Below are positions 15,659-23,196 of a DNA stretch of 64,000 nucleotides, piece by piece (within the stretch, counting starts at the first letter, position 1; each line of letters starts with the position of its first letter). This DNA comes from Alloacidobacterium sp035547425. Lineage in GTDB: Bacteria > Acidobacteriota > Terriglobia > Terriglobales > Acidobacteriaceae. The stretch lies in contig DASZUU010000002.1 of NCBI GenBank assembly GCA_035547425.1, forward strand, positions 1-64,000. Direction: 5' to 3'. The position numbers and the translations under genes were made by a program. Under the pieces are notes generated by a model, which saw only the letters and a list, made by a program, of their open reading frames with translations, had not been told where the DNA came from and did no database searches.

Positions 15659-16363
15659 TTACTTTGCCGTGCCTGAAAGCGCGTTACGAATCATCTCTGC
15701 AGCCTGGTCTCCCTGCAGATTTGCCCCTTCCGAATTAAAGTGAACGGCATCCTGGTGCAGATCACCATGCTTCATCATCAACGCATGCTGGTCATCCACA
15801 GCTATACCGGCCTTGCGAACAAACTCCAGCGCAATGGCATTCCGCGCCTCCACGCGTTCATTCGTCGCGCCGCCAGTAGCATCCGAACGCACCGGTGTAG
15901 TATTCGCCCAGATCAGCTTGTCATTCTTTGACACAACAGATCGCACAGCTTTCAGAAACGATGGAAACGCAGCCCTATACTGCTCTTCCGTATATCCCCA
16001 GCCATGCATGCCGTTATTGAAATGTACCACCGCAAACGGCACATTCTCGAGCTTCGTAAATTCTGCAATCTCCCTGGGCAAGCGCGGATCGCCCACCGAA
16101 ATCGACGACGACATCAGATACACATTCGCCACTCCTGCCAGATCCTTCGTCACTTCCGGAAAGTAGTTTCGCGTAATCGAGTCGCCCAGCAGCAAAACAT
16201 TCGGCAGATGCGCATCCACATGCGCCGGTCTCACCTCCCACGTCCATTCAATCTCTTCCGGAATCGACACAGCCTTCTGCGCGAAACTCACACTCGATGC
16301 GCAAAGCAGAACCGCAATCGCGACCAACGTTAGGCCACGAAAAAAACGAGATATATCCACCAT
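15659..16363 (-). CDS. Secreted SGNH/GDSL-family hydrolase
   Basis: A 234-residue exported esterase-like protein. The signal peptide ends near SSVSFAQ (residue 29). Block I is VLLLGDSITRNYF with the nucleophile serine of GDS. Block II has the glycine region LMSSSISVGDPRLP, and block III has VVHFNNGMHGWGYT with the oxyanion asparagine. Block V is DLHQDAVHFNSEG with the Asp and His of the catalytic triad. The family acts on esters of carbohydrates or lipids; the NxxHG-type block III is seen in SGNH enzymes related to carbohydrate esterases, but the substrate cannot be set from sequence. It is convergent with the porin gene across a shared terminator. Confidence 0.87.
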   Translation of the reverse strand: MVDISRFFRGLTLVAIAVLLCASSVSFAQKAVSIPEEIEWTWEVRPAHVDAHLPNVLLLGDSITRNYFPEVTKDLAGVANVYLMSSSISVGDPRLPREIAEFTKLENVPFAVVHFNNGMHGWGYTEEQYRAAFPSFLKAVRSVVSKNDKLIWANTTPVRSDATGGATNERVEARNAIALEFVRKAGIAVDDQHALMMKHGDLHQDAVHFNSEGANLQGDQAAEMIRNALSGTAK

Positions 16364-16405
16364 GCAACCAAGAATACAAAACCAAAGACCGAATGATCTG
16401 TAGAT

Positions 16406-16481
16406 TGGTGGAGCTAAGCGGGATCGAACCGCTGACCTCCTCGTTGCGAACGAGGCGCTCTCCCAGCTGAGCTATAGCCCC
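16406..16481 (-). tRNA. tRNA-Ala(CGC)
   Basis: A complete cloverleaf on the minus strand: acceptor GGGGCTA/TAGCTCC, D arm GCTCAGCTGGGAGAGC, anticodon stem CCTCG/CGAGG with loop TTCGCAA (anticodon CGC), T arm AGCGG-TTCGATC-CCGCT, discriminator A and encoded CCA. The third acceptor pair is G-U, the classic alanine identity element. It lies 69 nt downstream of an AlaX-type editing gene on the same strand. Confidence 0.98.
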
Positions 16482-16550
16482 TTTTCAGGCGGGAATTACT
16501 CTAATGATTTTAACAGCGTGCCGTAGATTCGCAAAGTGCAGCCGACCCGC

Positions 16551-17819
16551 TCAGGAGCGCACCGCGCAGTTTTCCCGCACTGCCGCCGCCAAAGCCTCCA
16601 GAAACGCCTTTGCCTGCTCTTGCGGAACCTGCCCCTGCGCCATATCTGCCGAACCGCCCCCGCGCAATCCCAGCCGCGCAAGCGCTTCTTTCATCACATT
16701 TCCTGCGTGAAAATCCAGGTCGCGGCTACGCCCCAGTACCACCGTCGCCGTCTCTTTCTGCGTGGAAGCGAACACCGCTATCGTTTGCGGCACAGTAGCC
16801 ACCAGCCGCGACGCAAGCAGCTTTACGTATTCCGCATCCCGATCTGCAAAACTACGGCGCACCACGCGAAGATGATCGACAATCTGCTCTTCGACCGCCA
16901 GCCGAGCCACATGGTAATTCACCAGATCCTCGCGTAGCCGCTGCTGCTCTTTCGCTTTCGCCTTTACATCCGCAAGCAAACGTTCCACGCCGGAGAAGAC
17001 CTCCGCCTGCGAGGTTGAAAGCAATGCCGCAGTGCGCGCCAGCTCAGAAAAATCCTGTCGCGCAGCAGTTACAGCACGCAGCCCGCAGACATACTCAACA
17101 CGCACGCCTTGCCGTACTTTCTCAATACTGCGAATGAACAACCCGCCAATCTGCCCCGTCGAGCGCACATGTGTTCCCCCGCAAGCATTCAGATCATAGT
17201 CGGCAATTTCAATCAGGCGAATCGTCCCTTCGCGCTCCGGCAGTTTGCGCAACGCGCCGGCGGCAAGCATCGCCTCCGCTTCACTGCGATCTACTGTGCG
17301 CACCGTTACAGCGCGATCTTCCGCGATACGTTCATTCGCAATGCGCTCAACGCGCTCCATGCTATGCTGCGCCAACCCATCCACCGCAAGATCGATGGTG
17401 GAAGATGTCTCTCCGAGATGAAAGGAAACCGTAGGGGCCTGCAGCTCATGCAAAAACACCGCCGAAAGCAGGTGCTGGCCCGAGTGTTGCTGCATGTGAT
17501 CGAGACGCCGCTCCCAATCAATTTCGCCCGCCACTTCCGTGCCCGCCAACAGTGGCTTAAGCGTTTGGTGCCACACTTCGCCGTGTTCGTCTTCTTCTAC
17601 GCCCACAACCGGAACTTCCAATACCGCTCCGTTACGCGAGGTCGCTCGCAACGTGCCTAGATCATGCGGCTGTCCGCCACTGGTTGGATAGAACGCTGTG
17701 CGATCCAGTGCGATCTGCCAGATCGATTGCCCATCGGTACGGGAAAGCTCGCGGATATCGGCAATCTGCGTAGTAAATGTGCGCAGATGCGAATCAGAAT
17801 AATAAAGGCGTTCCACCAT
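16551..17819 (-). CDS. AlaX-type alanyl-tRNA editing protein with C-terminal DHHA1 domain
   Basis: A 422-residue stand-alone relative of the alanyl-tRNA synthetase editing half. Residues about 1-100 form the second-additional-domain-like barrel (FYPTSGGQPHDLG). The zinc-binding editing core has HSGQH (residues 112-116) and CGGTH (213-217). A coiled linker (about 270-310, KAKAKEQQRLREDLV) leads to a DHHA1 domain with GLRGGGSADMAQGQV near the end. There is no aminoacylation core. Known relatives hydrolyse Ser-tRNA-Ala or Gly-tRNA-Ala in trans; the long form with DHHA1 corresponds to the AlaX-L type. Its neighbour is tRNA-Ala, immediately downstream on the same strand. Confidence 0.9.
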   Translation of the reverse strand: MVERLYYSDSHLRTFTTQIADIRELSRTDGQSIWQIALDRTAFYPTSGGQPHDLGTLRATSRNGAVLEVPVVGVEEDEHGEVWHQTLKPLLAGTEVAGEIDWERRLDHMQQHSGQHLLSAVFLHELQAPTVSFHLGETSSTIDLAVDGLAQHSMERVERIANERIAEDRAVTVRTVDRSEAEAMLAAGALRKLPEREGTIRLIEIADYDLNACGGTHVRSTGQIGGLFIRSIEKVRQGVRVEYVCGLRAVTAARQDFSELARTAALLSTSQAEVFSGVERLLADVKAKAKEQQRLREDLVNYHVARLAVEEQIVDHLRVVRRSFADRDAEYVKLLASRLVATVPQTIAVFASTQKETATVVLGRSRDLDFHAGNVMKEALARLGLRGGGSADMAQGQVPQEQAKAFLEALAAAVRENCAVRS

Positions 17820-17869
17820 GCAGAAAATGACCCCACAGGGCCTGCAATTCCGGCCCCAGTGAGATCATT

Positions 17870-18121
17870 TTAAGTCATCTTCATTTTCGCCTCTGCTCGG
17901 CAGCAATCGTCACTCATAGCCAGCATCAGGCCGCCTGCCACTTCCACCGCGCCAATCAGGCGAGTCAAATTGGGTCTTTCTTTCAGGAATTCCATCAACC
18001 CCTGCCATGAGGACGGACCCATCTGCCACTCGCCGGCATAGCGACTGGGTTGCACCATTCCCATCATCCCATCGCCAATCAACAACATAGCCCCGAAATC
18101 CTTCCAACGTGACAGATTCAC
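17870..18121 (-). CDS. Small conserved-looking hypothetical protein
   Basis: An 83-residue protein beginning MNLSRWKDFGAMLLIGDGMMGM. The GTG at 18121 is chosen because AGGAGG lies 8 nt upstream (18130-18135 on the minus strand); a GTG at 18130 would overlap that site. It has one or two short hydrophobic segments (residues about 8-20 and 55-68, LTRLIGAVEVAGGLMLAM) and a C-terminal DDCCRAEAKMKMT with adjacent cysteines. It may be a small membrane-associated protein. No family name can be given. Confidence 0.6.
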   Translation of the reverse strand: MNLSRWKDFGAMLLIGDGMMGMVQPSRYAGEWQMGPSSWQGLMEFLKERPNLTRLIGAVEVAGGLMLAMSDDCCRAEAKMKMT

Positions 18122-18239
18122 TGTGGCCACCTCCTGTCCCGTTTGAGCAGAATATCCGGCTACTTCGTTGCCTCCACTGCCGGAAAGCTAAAATCAGGCC
18201 AACTATTTGCGCCGAATTGCGTTTATACCTGCAGACGTT

Positions 18240-18791
18240 ATGCGCCGCGCCCTTGCAATTTTCGCTTTTGCCCTGCTCCTGTTTCCGCTCCGCTCCTATG
18301 CCCAGCTGGACGATTCCTGGATTCCCCGCAACATGGACGCCGTGAGCCAACATGCCTCCTTTCGTACCGACTTCACTTTTGATCGCACCATGCTGGCGCT
18401 GGCAAACAACTTTATCGATGACGAGGACACCCGCCGCGTCGTCGCCAGACTAAATGGCATCTCCGTGCATGTTTACAAATTCTCCGTGCCCGGCCTTTAC
18501 GATCCGTCCAGCCTGGAAGCGGTGCGGCAGCAATATCGTGATCGCGGATGGAAGCATCTCGTAACCGCACAGGCCAGCCCTACTCACGCTTACGACCAGG
18601 GCCGCACCGATGTATGGATACGTTTCGAGCACGCCAATGTGGAAGGCGCCGTCATCATGCTAGCCAGCCCCACGAACATCAATCTGATAGCCATCGACGG
18701 TACTCTAAGCCCTCTCGACCTGCTCCACCTGCGCGGACACTTCGGCATCCCCCGCTTCACCGGAGATCAACTGCAACCCCAGAATCCATAA
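18240..18791 (+). CDS. Secreted DUF4252-like protein
   Basis: A 183-residue exported protein. The ATG at 18240 gives a clean signal peptide (RRALAIFAFALLLFPLRSYAQL). The mature part, with FTFDRTMLALANNFIDDEDTRRVVARLNGISVHVYKF and a C-terminal ANVEGAVIMLASPTNINLIAIDGTLSPLDLLHL, resembles DUF4252 proteins of Bacteroidetes and acidobacteria, as I recall that family. Function is unknown; such proteins often sit near ECF sigma-factor operons. It is divergent from the 83-residue gene and shares a 118-nt promoter region with it. Confidence 0.7.
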   Translation: MRRALAIFAFALLLFPLRSYAQLDDSWIPRNMDAVSQHASFRTDFTFDRTMLALANNFIDDEDTRRVVARLNGISVHVYKFSVPGLYDPSSLEAVRQQYRDRGWKHLVTAQASPTHAYDQGRTDVWIRFEHANVEGAVIMLASPTNINLIAIDGTLSPLDLLHLRGHFGIPRFTGDQLQPQNP

Positions 18792-19048
18792 CCCCAAAAT
18801 GCACGAAGAATCGCAATAAACACCGTCATCGGAGCGAACCCTGAACGAAGTGAAGAGAAGTCGAAGAGCATGCCCTAAGCTTGCCGAAGCGATCTGACGA
18901 ATATCTTGCAGCTTACCTGAACAAAGTCCATGGATTTGTGCGAAGCCGAACAAGTTCGGCCACTGCCCCATCCTGAATGCATGCCCTAAAACTGAGCCCT
19001 GAATTAGGCTCCCCTCGTAAGTCGTTAAAAATCGACCTTAAGCAGAAT
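18792..19048. other. Intergenic region with degenerate dispersed repeats
   Basis: About 260 nt between the DUF4252-like gene and the tex terminators. No gene is convincing. It holds a degenerate CCTGAACGAAGTG-type repeat near 18840, two copies of GCATGCCCTAA (near 18867 and 18979), and a short inverted pair in CCGAACAAGTTCGG near 18947. The rest shows nothing I can interpret. Confidence 0.45.
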
Positions 19049-19086
19049 CAATAAGATAGCGGGGGATGGTCCCCGCTATCTTATTG
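19049..19086. repeat. Perfect 16-bp inverted repeat downstream of tex
   Basis: CAATAAGATAGCGGGG (19049-19064) and CCCCGCTATCTTATTG (19071-19086) surround the 6-nt loop GATGGT. The stem is very stable but has no clear T-run on either side, so it may act as a roadblock, mRNA end or backup terminator between convergent transcripts rather than a classic terminator. Confidence 0.65.
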
Positions 19087-19100
19087 AAAAATAAGCACCA

Positions 19101-19130
19101 GAAAAAATAGGGGGAGGGGGGTACTCCCCC
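19101..19130 (-). terminator. Intrinsic terminator of tex
   Basis: On the minus strand GGGGGAG pairs with CTCCCCC (19124-19130 and 19110-19116) around a 7-nt loop and is followed by TATTTTTTC. It begins directly after the tex stop codon. Confidence 0.75.
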
Positions 19131-21398
19131 TTACCGCACCCGCCATTTGCTGGAAAGCGCTGCCAGCTTTTCATCCAGCGTAGCTGCCTGCGGCTTGGGC
19201 GGAAGTTTCGGCTTCGGTGCCGGACGCCCCGCCGGTTCCATCAGTGCCTTCATGGACAGCGAAATGCGCTTCGTTTTGGCATCCGCGCTGAGCACTTTCA
19301 CCTTAACGATCTGCCCCGCTTTTACCGCTTCCGACGGCTCCTTGATGAAGCGATTGGATAGCTCGCTGATGTGAACCAGCCCGTCCTGATGCACTCCGAT
19401 ATCGACGAAGGCTCCGAATTTGGTGACGTTGGTGACGACGCCCTCAAGCACCATGCCCGGCTGGACGTCGGCGATCTCCTTCACATCCTCATGAAAACTG
19501 GGAGCAACAAATTTATCGCGCGGGTCGCGGCCAGGCTTGCGCAACTCTTCCAGGATGTCGTTCAGCGTAAAAGTTCCGGCGGAGAGATGACTCCGATCGA
19601 CTTTCTCGAGCAGCTGTGGATTGCGGATGATCTCATCAATCGGTGTCTGCAGCGATTGCGCAATCTGTTCCACCACCGGATACGACTCAGGGTGAACAGC
19701 GGTCATATCGAGCGGGTTGTCGCCGTTCCGTATCCGTAAAAAGCCTGCCGCCTGCTCGAATGTTTTAGGACCCACGCCCGTAACCTCCAGCAACTGCGCG
19801 CGCGAACGGAAACGGCCATTCTGGTTGCGATGATTCACAATGTTGATGGCAGTACGCTCCGTCACCCCGGCGACGTAGCGTAGCAGCGTCCACGACGCAG
19901 TATTCAGATCAACGCCAACGCGGTTCACACAGCTCTCGATGACGTTTTCCAGCGATTCCTGCAGTTGACGCTGATCGACATCGTGCTGATATTGGCCAAC
20001 ACCAATCGATTTAGGATCGACCTTCACCAGCTCCGAAAGCGGATCCTGCAGTCGCCGGGCAATGGAGATGGCCCCGCGCACCGTGAGATCAAGATCGGGG
20101 AATTCCTGGCGGGCGATGTCGGATGCAGAGTAAACGCTGGCTCCCGACTCGCTGACGGTAACCGAAAAGATGTTCTGAAGCTGCTTTTCACGGAGGAAAT
20201 CCCGCACAAAAGCATCTGTCTCACGCGATGCAGTTCCGTTGCCGATCGCAATAGCGCGAATGTTGTGCTGGCGCAGCAGAGATTCGATCTTCTGCGCCGC
20301 CTCGGCAACACCGTGTTTGGAGGTGTGTGGATAGATCACATCGTGAGCGAGAAGCTTCCCCGTTTCGTCGACGACAGCAACCTTGCAGCCTGTACGCAAG
20401 CCAGGATCGATGCCGAGTACTGAGATAGGACCAGCAGGCGGCGCAAGCAGCAGATGGTAAAGGTTGTCGCGAAAGACAGCAATGGCTTCAGTATCGGAGC
20501 GCTGCTTGAGCTCGAAGCGGATCTCAGCCTGGATGGATGAATTGAGCAGGCGCGTCCACGCATCTTCGATGGCAAGCTCGAGCTGGCGGGTCCAGTCTCC
20601 CGGCTGACGCAGAATATGCGATTGCATAACCGAGATGGCACGCTGAGCTTCCAGTTCGATGAGGAAGTAAAGCACGCTCTCGCTCTCCCCCCGGCGGATG
20701 GCCAGCATACGATGCGAAGGAATCGTCTTCACCGGCTCCTTGTACTCGTAATACATCTTGAATTTTTCTTGCTCGTCTTTGGCGTCGAGTGCCTTGCGGC
20801 AGATAACGACACCTTCGTCGAACATGAGTTGGCGCAGCGCTTTGCGAAGGTCAGCGCTTTCGCTGATCCACTCGGCAACAATGTGACGCGCGCCTTCAAG
20901 TGCTTCATCGACTGTGGCAACACCCAGATCGAGATTCACGAAGGTTTGAGCCAATGCGTCCAGAGCCTCCGGGCCGGGCTGCTGCTGCGCCCAGAGATAC
21001 TGCGCAAGCGGCTCCAGGCCCTTTTCACGTGCGATCGTGGCCTTGGTTCGGCGCTTCGGTTTATACGGCAGGTAAAGATCTTCGAGCTCACTTTTGTCGA
21101 GCACCGCCTCGATTCGCGCCTTCAACTCGTCTGTGAGCTTGCCCTGTTCTGCGATAGAGCTAAGAATGGTGGCGCGCCGGTCCTCGAGTTCGCGGAAGTA
21201 AGCAAGCTTCTCCTGGATATCGCGGACCTGCACCTCATCCAGATTGCCGGTGGCCTCTTTCCGATACCGCGCAATGAAAGGTACCGTGCCCCCCTCATCA
21301 AGCAGCTCGATCACGGCAACAAGACCGCGGATTGGAATGTTCAGTTGTTGTGAAATGTGAAGAAGAATAGCCGGGGAAAGGTTTTTTGTATCGCTCAT
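19131..21398 (-). CDS. tex: Tex-family transcription accessory protein (S1 RNA-binding)
   Basis: A 755-residue nucleic-acid-binding protein. Domains in order: Tex-like N-terminal helical domain (about residues 1-190, with PFIARYRKEATGNLDEVQVRDI and LEDLYLPYKPKRRTKATIAREKGLEPLA), a YqgF/RNase H-like domain (about 325-450, ILGIDPGLRTGCKVAVVDETG), helix-hairpin-helix motifs (about 490-560, VGVDLNTASWTLLRYVAGV and LLEVTGVGPKTFEQAAGFLRI) and a C-terminal S1 domain (about 648-720, GMVLEGVVTNVTKFGAFVDIGVHQDGLVHISEL). Tex proteins affect transcription and stress or toxin expression in several bacteria; the molecular role is still loosely defined. The start codon lies in a small hairpin. Confidence 0.96.
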   Translation of the reverse strand: MSDTKNLSPAILLHISQQLNIPIRGLVAVIELLDEGGTVPFIARYRKEATGNLDEVQVRDIQEKLAYFRELEDRRATILSSIAEQGKLTDELKARIEAVLDKSELEDLYLPYKPKRRTKATIAREKGLEPLAQYLWAQQQPGPEALDALAQTFVNLDLGVATVDEALEGARHIVAEWISESADLRKALRQLMFDEGVVICRKALDAKDEQEKFKMYYEYKEPVKTIPSHRMLAIRRGESESVLYFLIELEAQRAISVMQSHILRQPGDWTRQLELAIEDAWTRLLNSSIQAEIRFELKQRSDTEAIAVFRDNLYHLLLAPPAGPISVLGIDPGLRTGCKVAVVDETGKLLAHDVIYPHTSKHGVAEAAQKIESLLRQHNIRAIAIGNGTASRETDAFVRDFLREKQLQNIFSVTVSESGASVYSASDIARQEFPDLDLTVRGAISIARRLQDPLSELVKVDPKSIGVGQYQHDVDQRQLQESLENVIESCVNRVGVDLNTASWTLLRYVAGVTERTAINIVNHRNQNGRFRSRAQLLEVTGVGPKTFEQAAGFLRIRNGDNPLDMTAVHPESYPVVEQIAQSLQTPIDEIIRNPQLLEKVDRSHLSAGTFTLNDILEELRKPGRDPRDKFVAPSFHEDVKEIADVQPGMVLEGVVTNVTKFGAFVDIGVHQDGLVHISELSNRFIKEPSEAVKAGQIVKVKVLSADAKTKRISLSMKALMEPAGRPAPKPKLPPKPQAATLDEKLAALSSKWRVR

Positions 21399-21416
21399 GA
21401 ACTTTCTTTGTTCATG
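21396..21416 (-). promoter_or_regulatory. Hairpin enclosing the tex ribosome-binding site and start codon
   Basis: On the minus strand CATGAAC and GTTCATG are inverted repeats around the loop AAAGAAA. The start ATG is in the downstream arm, and the AAAGAAAG stretch that could act as a weak Shine-Dalgarno lies in the loop. Such a structure could modulate translation initiation. Confidence 0.4.
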
Positions 21417-21725
21417 TTATAAGGACTGGAAGAGGAAATCATGTAGTCATTTATGTGGTCTATTCCGATAACAGTTTCACCTCGACTTAAAAGGTGCCGA
21501 CTAACATGAAACCCAATAAAACCCGCAGCTAAGCAAAGCTTTAATCAAGGTACGCGGAAGCGGTTCTGTCTACAACGAGGACACAATGCAAATGTATATT
21601 TGCCTAAAAATTTTGGACGAGGAAAAGCCCCTCTCCACTCGATCCCGTCATCAAAACGGCTTTTTTAATTCTTCGAGATAGTCGGTACCTGCTGGCCGCA
21701 ACCATTCAATTTTTACTTGTGGATT
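21417..21725. other. Intergenic region between tex and tRNA-Leu
   Basis: About 310 nt, fairly AT-rich, without a convincing gene. On the minus strand, downstream of tRNA-Leu, AAAAGCC and GGGCTTTT flank a 28-nt loop (21628-21668) and may end the tRNA transcript. No tRNA-like or riboswitch-like structure was recognised in the remainder. Confidence 0.4.
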
Positions 21726-21812
21726 TGGTGCCGAAGAAGGGACTCGAACCCCCACACCCTTGCGAGTACATGGACCTGAACCATGCGCGTCTGCCAATTC
21801 CGCCACTTCGGC
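21726..21812 (-). tRNA. tRNA-Leu(CAG)
   Basis: A class II tRNA on the minus strand: acceptor GCCGAAG/CTTCGGC, D arm with GGCGGAATTGGCAGACGC, anticodon stem CATGG/CCATG with loop TTCAGGT (anticodon CAG), a long variable arm (TACTCGCAAGGGTG), T arm GGGGG-TTCGAGT-CCCTT, discriminator A and encoded CCA at 21726-21728. The length of 87 nt fits a leucine tRNA. Confidence 0.97.
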
Positions 21813-21999
21813 ACGGGAAGAAGTCCAGCGCGATTGGCTGGACGAGCAGTATTTCTAGGTTACTTTGCCGCTAAAATTGTGTCAAACATGCTCAACGATG
21901 GAAATCTCTTTTCCGCAACATTCTCCAACCGCCGATCCCAGAAGTTTGTTTTAGCATCTGTACGAGAAAAGGATTTCTCTTTTAGGATAGCTGTCGAAA

Positions 22000-22248
22000 A
22001 TGACACCAAATAATGCGTCCCCCCTCATTCCCACCGAAACAGCTTTACATCTGCGAAAAATCTCTCATGATTTGAGCAATGCGCTCGAGGTGATTCTGCA
22101 AACGAGCTATTTGCTTGGAACTGTGCAGCTTGATGAAAATGCTCGTCAATGGCAGCAACTGCTCGATCAGGGGGTGCAGCAAGCCACAAGCCTCAACGGA
22201 AAACTGCGCGAATTTATCCGCGCTCATAGCGAAAACGCCGCAGATTAA
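22000..22248 (+). CDS. Stand-alone HisKA-like phosphoacceptor/dimerisation domain protein
   Basis: An 82-residue soluble protein consisting almost entirely of two helices. The segment LRKISHDLSNALEVILQTSYLL resembles the H-box of histidine kinases (His-Asp, then Asn in place of the usual Arg or Lys), and a second helix, ARQWQQLLDQGVQQATSLNGKLREFI, completes a DHp-like hairpin. No ATPase domain, receiver or membrane helix follows. It could be a phosphotransfer protein, a dimerisation partner for kinases, or a remnant. The ATG at 22000 is preceded by AGGA about 13 nt upstream, which is weak. The stop codon lies in a terminator stem. Confidence 0.65.
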   Translation: MTPNNASPLIPTETALHLRKISHDLSNALEVILQTSYLLGTVQLDENARQWQQLLDQGVQQATSLNGKLREFIRAHSENAAD

Positions 22249-22268
22249 AATCAAATCTGCGGCGTTTT
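22232..22268. terminator. Strong bidirectional terminator
   Basis: AAAACGCCGCAGATT (22232-22246) and AATCTGCGGCGTTTT (22254-22268) form a perfect 15-bp stem with a 7-nt loop, with T-runs on both strands. It separates the convergent HisKA-like gene and osmC. Confidence 0.9.
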
Positions 22269-22287
22269 TGCATCAAAGAATGCTGTT

Positions 22288-22716
22288 TTAAACCAGTTTT
22301 GCATCCAGGGTGATTTCCGTGTTGCCCTTGAACAGGCGAGAAATCGGGCAGCCGTTCTTGGCATTCTGCGTCGCCGTCTCAAAAGCCTCCTGGCTGGCTC
22401 CCGGCACCTTGGCGCGAGTAACCAGGTGAATCGCCGTAATCGTGAATCCGGCATCGGTTTTCTCGAACTTTGCCGAAGCCGTCGTCTCCAGAGACTCAGG
22501 CGTCAAATTGGCATTGCCCAACTGGGCGCTCAACGCCATCGTGAAGCATCCGGCATGTGCTGCCGCGATCAATTCTTCGGGGTTAGTACCGATACCGTTT
22601 TCAAACCGAGTACTGAAGGAATACTGTGTATCCTTCAAAACGCCGCTCTGAGAGGAAATGACACCCTTGCCATCTTTCAGGCCGCCCTTCCAGACGGCGC
22701 TCGCTGTACGTTCCAT
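22288..22716 (-). CDS. osmC: OsmC-family organic hydroperoxide reductase
   Basis: A 142-residue peroxidase that detoxifies organic hydroperoxides. The two redox cysteines are in AAAHAGCFTMALS (Cys57) and NAKNGCPISRLF (Cys123), matching the spacing of E. coli OsmC. The N-terminus MERTASAVWKGGLKDGKG and GTNPEELIAAAHAGC favour the OsmC branch over Ohr. The ATG at 22716 is chosen because GGAG precedes it; an in-frame ATG 18 nt upstream lacks this. It is convergent with the HisKA-like gene across a strong terminator. Confidence 0.93.
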   Translation of the reverse strand: MERTASAVWKGGLKDGKGVISSQSGVLKDTQYSFSTRFENGIGTNPEELIAAAHAGCFTMALSAQLGNANLTPESLETTASAKFEKTDAGFTITAIHLVTRAKVPGASQEAFETATQNAKNGCPISRLFKGNTEITLDAKLV

Positions 22717-22860
22717 AATTACTCCTTTCAGCAACTTCTTCGCGCTGCGTGCGCATTATCTTCCGATACAGCTTCGAGGATATCAATCGGCTTCGGTTCG
22801 CGTCGAATCTAAGCCGCGCCCATATTGTTTTTTCACCGGATATTTGCGTAATCTTGCAAT

Positions 22861-23040
22861 GTGTATCCACAGGCTCCAAATACCGAACCTGCTTCTTCGA
22901 CTGATCTGCAGCAGAAAAGCGTCTCCGTGGAGCATCATTCCGTATATTGCCCGAACTGTTCCACACAGCTAACCGGCTATCGCTGCAAGCTCGTCTGCAC
23001 TCGTTGCGGATACTATTTGAGCTGCGCCGATTATTACTAA
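22861..23040 (+). CDS. Small zinc-ribbon protein (59 residues)
   Basis: A short gene with a GTG start at 22861 and TAA at 23038-23040. The N-terminal half is polar (YPQAPNTEPASSTDLQQKS). The C-terminal half is cysteine-rich: VYCPNCSTQLTGYRC, then KLVCTRCGYYLSCADYY. CPxC and CTRC form a plausible four-cysteine zinc knuckle, with two further cysteines. The ending CGYYLSCADYY resembles a short acidobacterial family that I recall only loosely. No good Shine-Dalgarno is visible, so the exact start is uncertain. Its stop overlaps by 4 nt the stop of the convergent small coiled-coil gene. Confidence 0.65.
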   Translation: MYPQAPNTEPASSTDLQQKSVSVEHHSVYCPNCSTQLTGYRCKLVCTRCGYYLSCADYY

Positions 23041-23174
23041 TCCGCATTTTGCCGGCGCAACTGCTCGTTTTTATCCAGAAGCTCCACTACCAGGGCCTGA
23101 AGGTATAAATTTCTAGCCTCAAGCTCGGCTATTCGCTCCTCAAGAATGTGATCGTTATCGATCGTGCCTCTCAT
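23037..23174 (-). CDS. Small coiled-coil protein downstream of padR
   Basis: A 45-residue product starting at the ATG at 23174, 22 nt after the padR stop. Nearly all of it is a heptad pattern (ILEERIAELEARNLYLQALVVELLDKNEQLRRQ), i.e. a short parallel coiled coil or leucine zipper. A longer start at 23243 would run into padR. It is probably co-transcribed with padR. It could modify PadR dimerisation or act as a small scaffold; nothing more can be said. Confidence 0.5.
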   Translation of the reverse strand: MRGTIDNDHILEERIAELEARNLYLQALVVELLDKNEQLRRQNAD

Positions 23175-23196
23175 GGATGGCTCGATCGACGTATTT

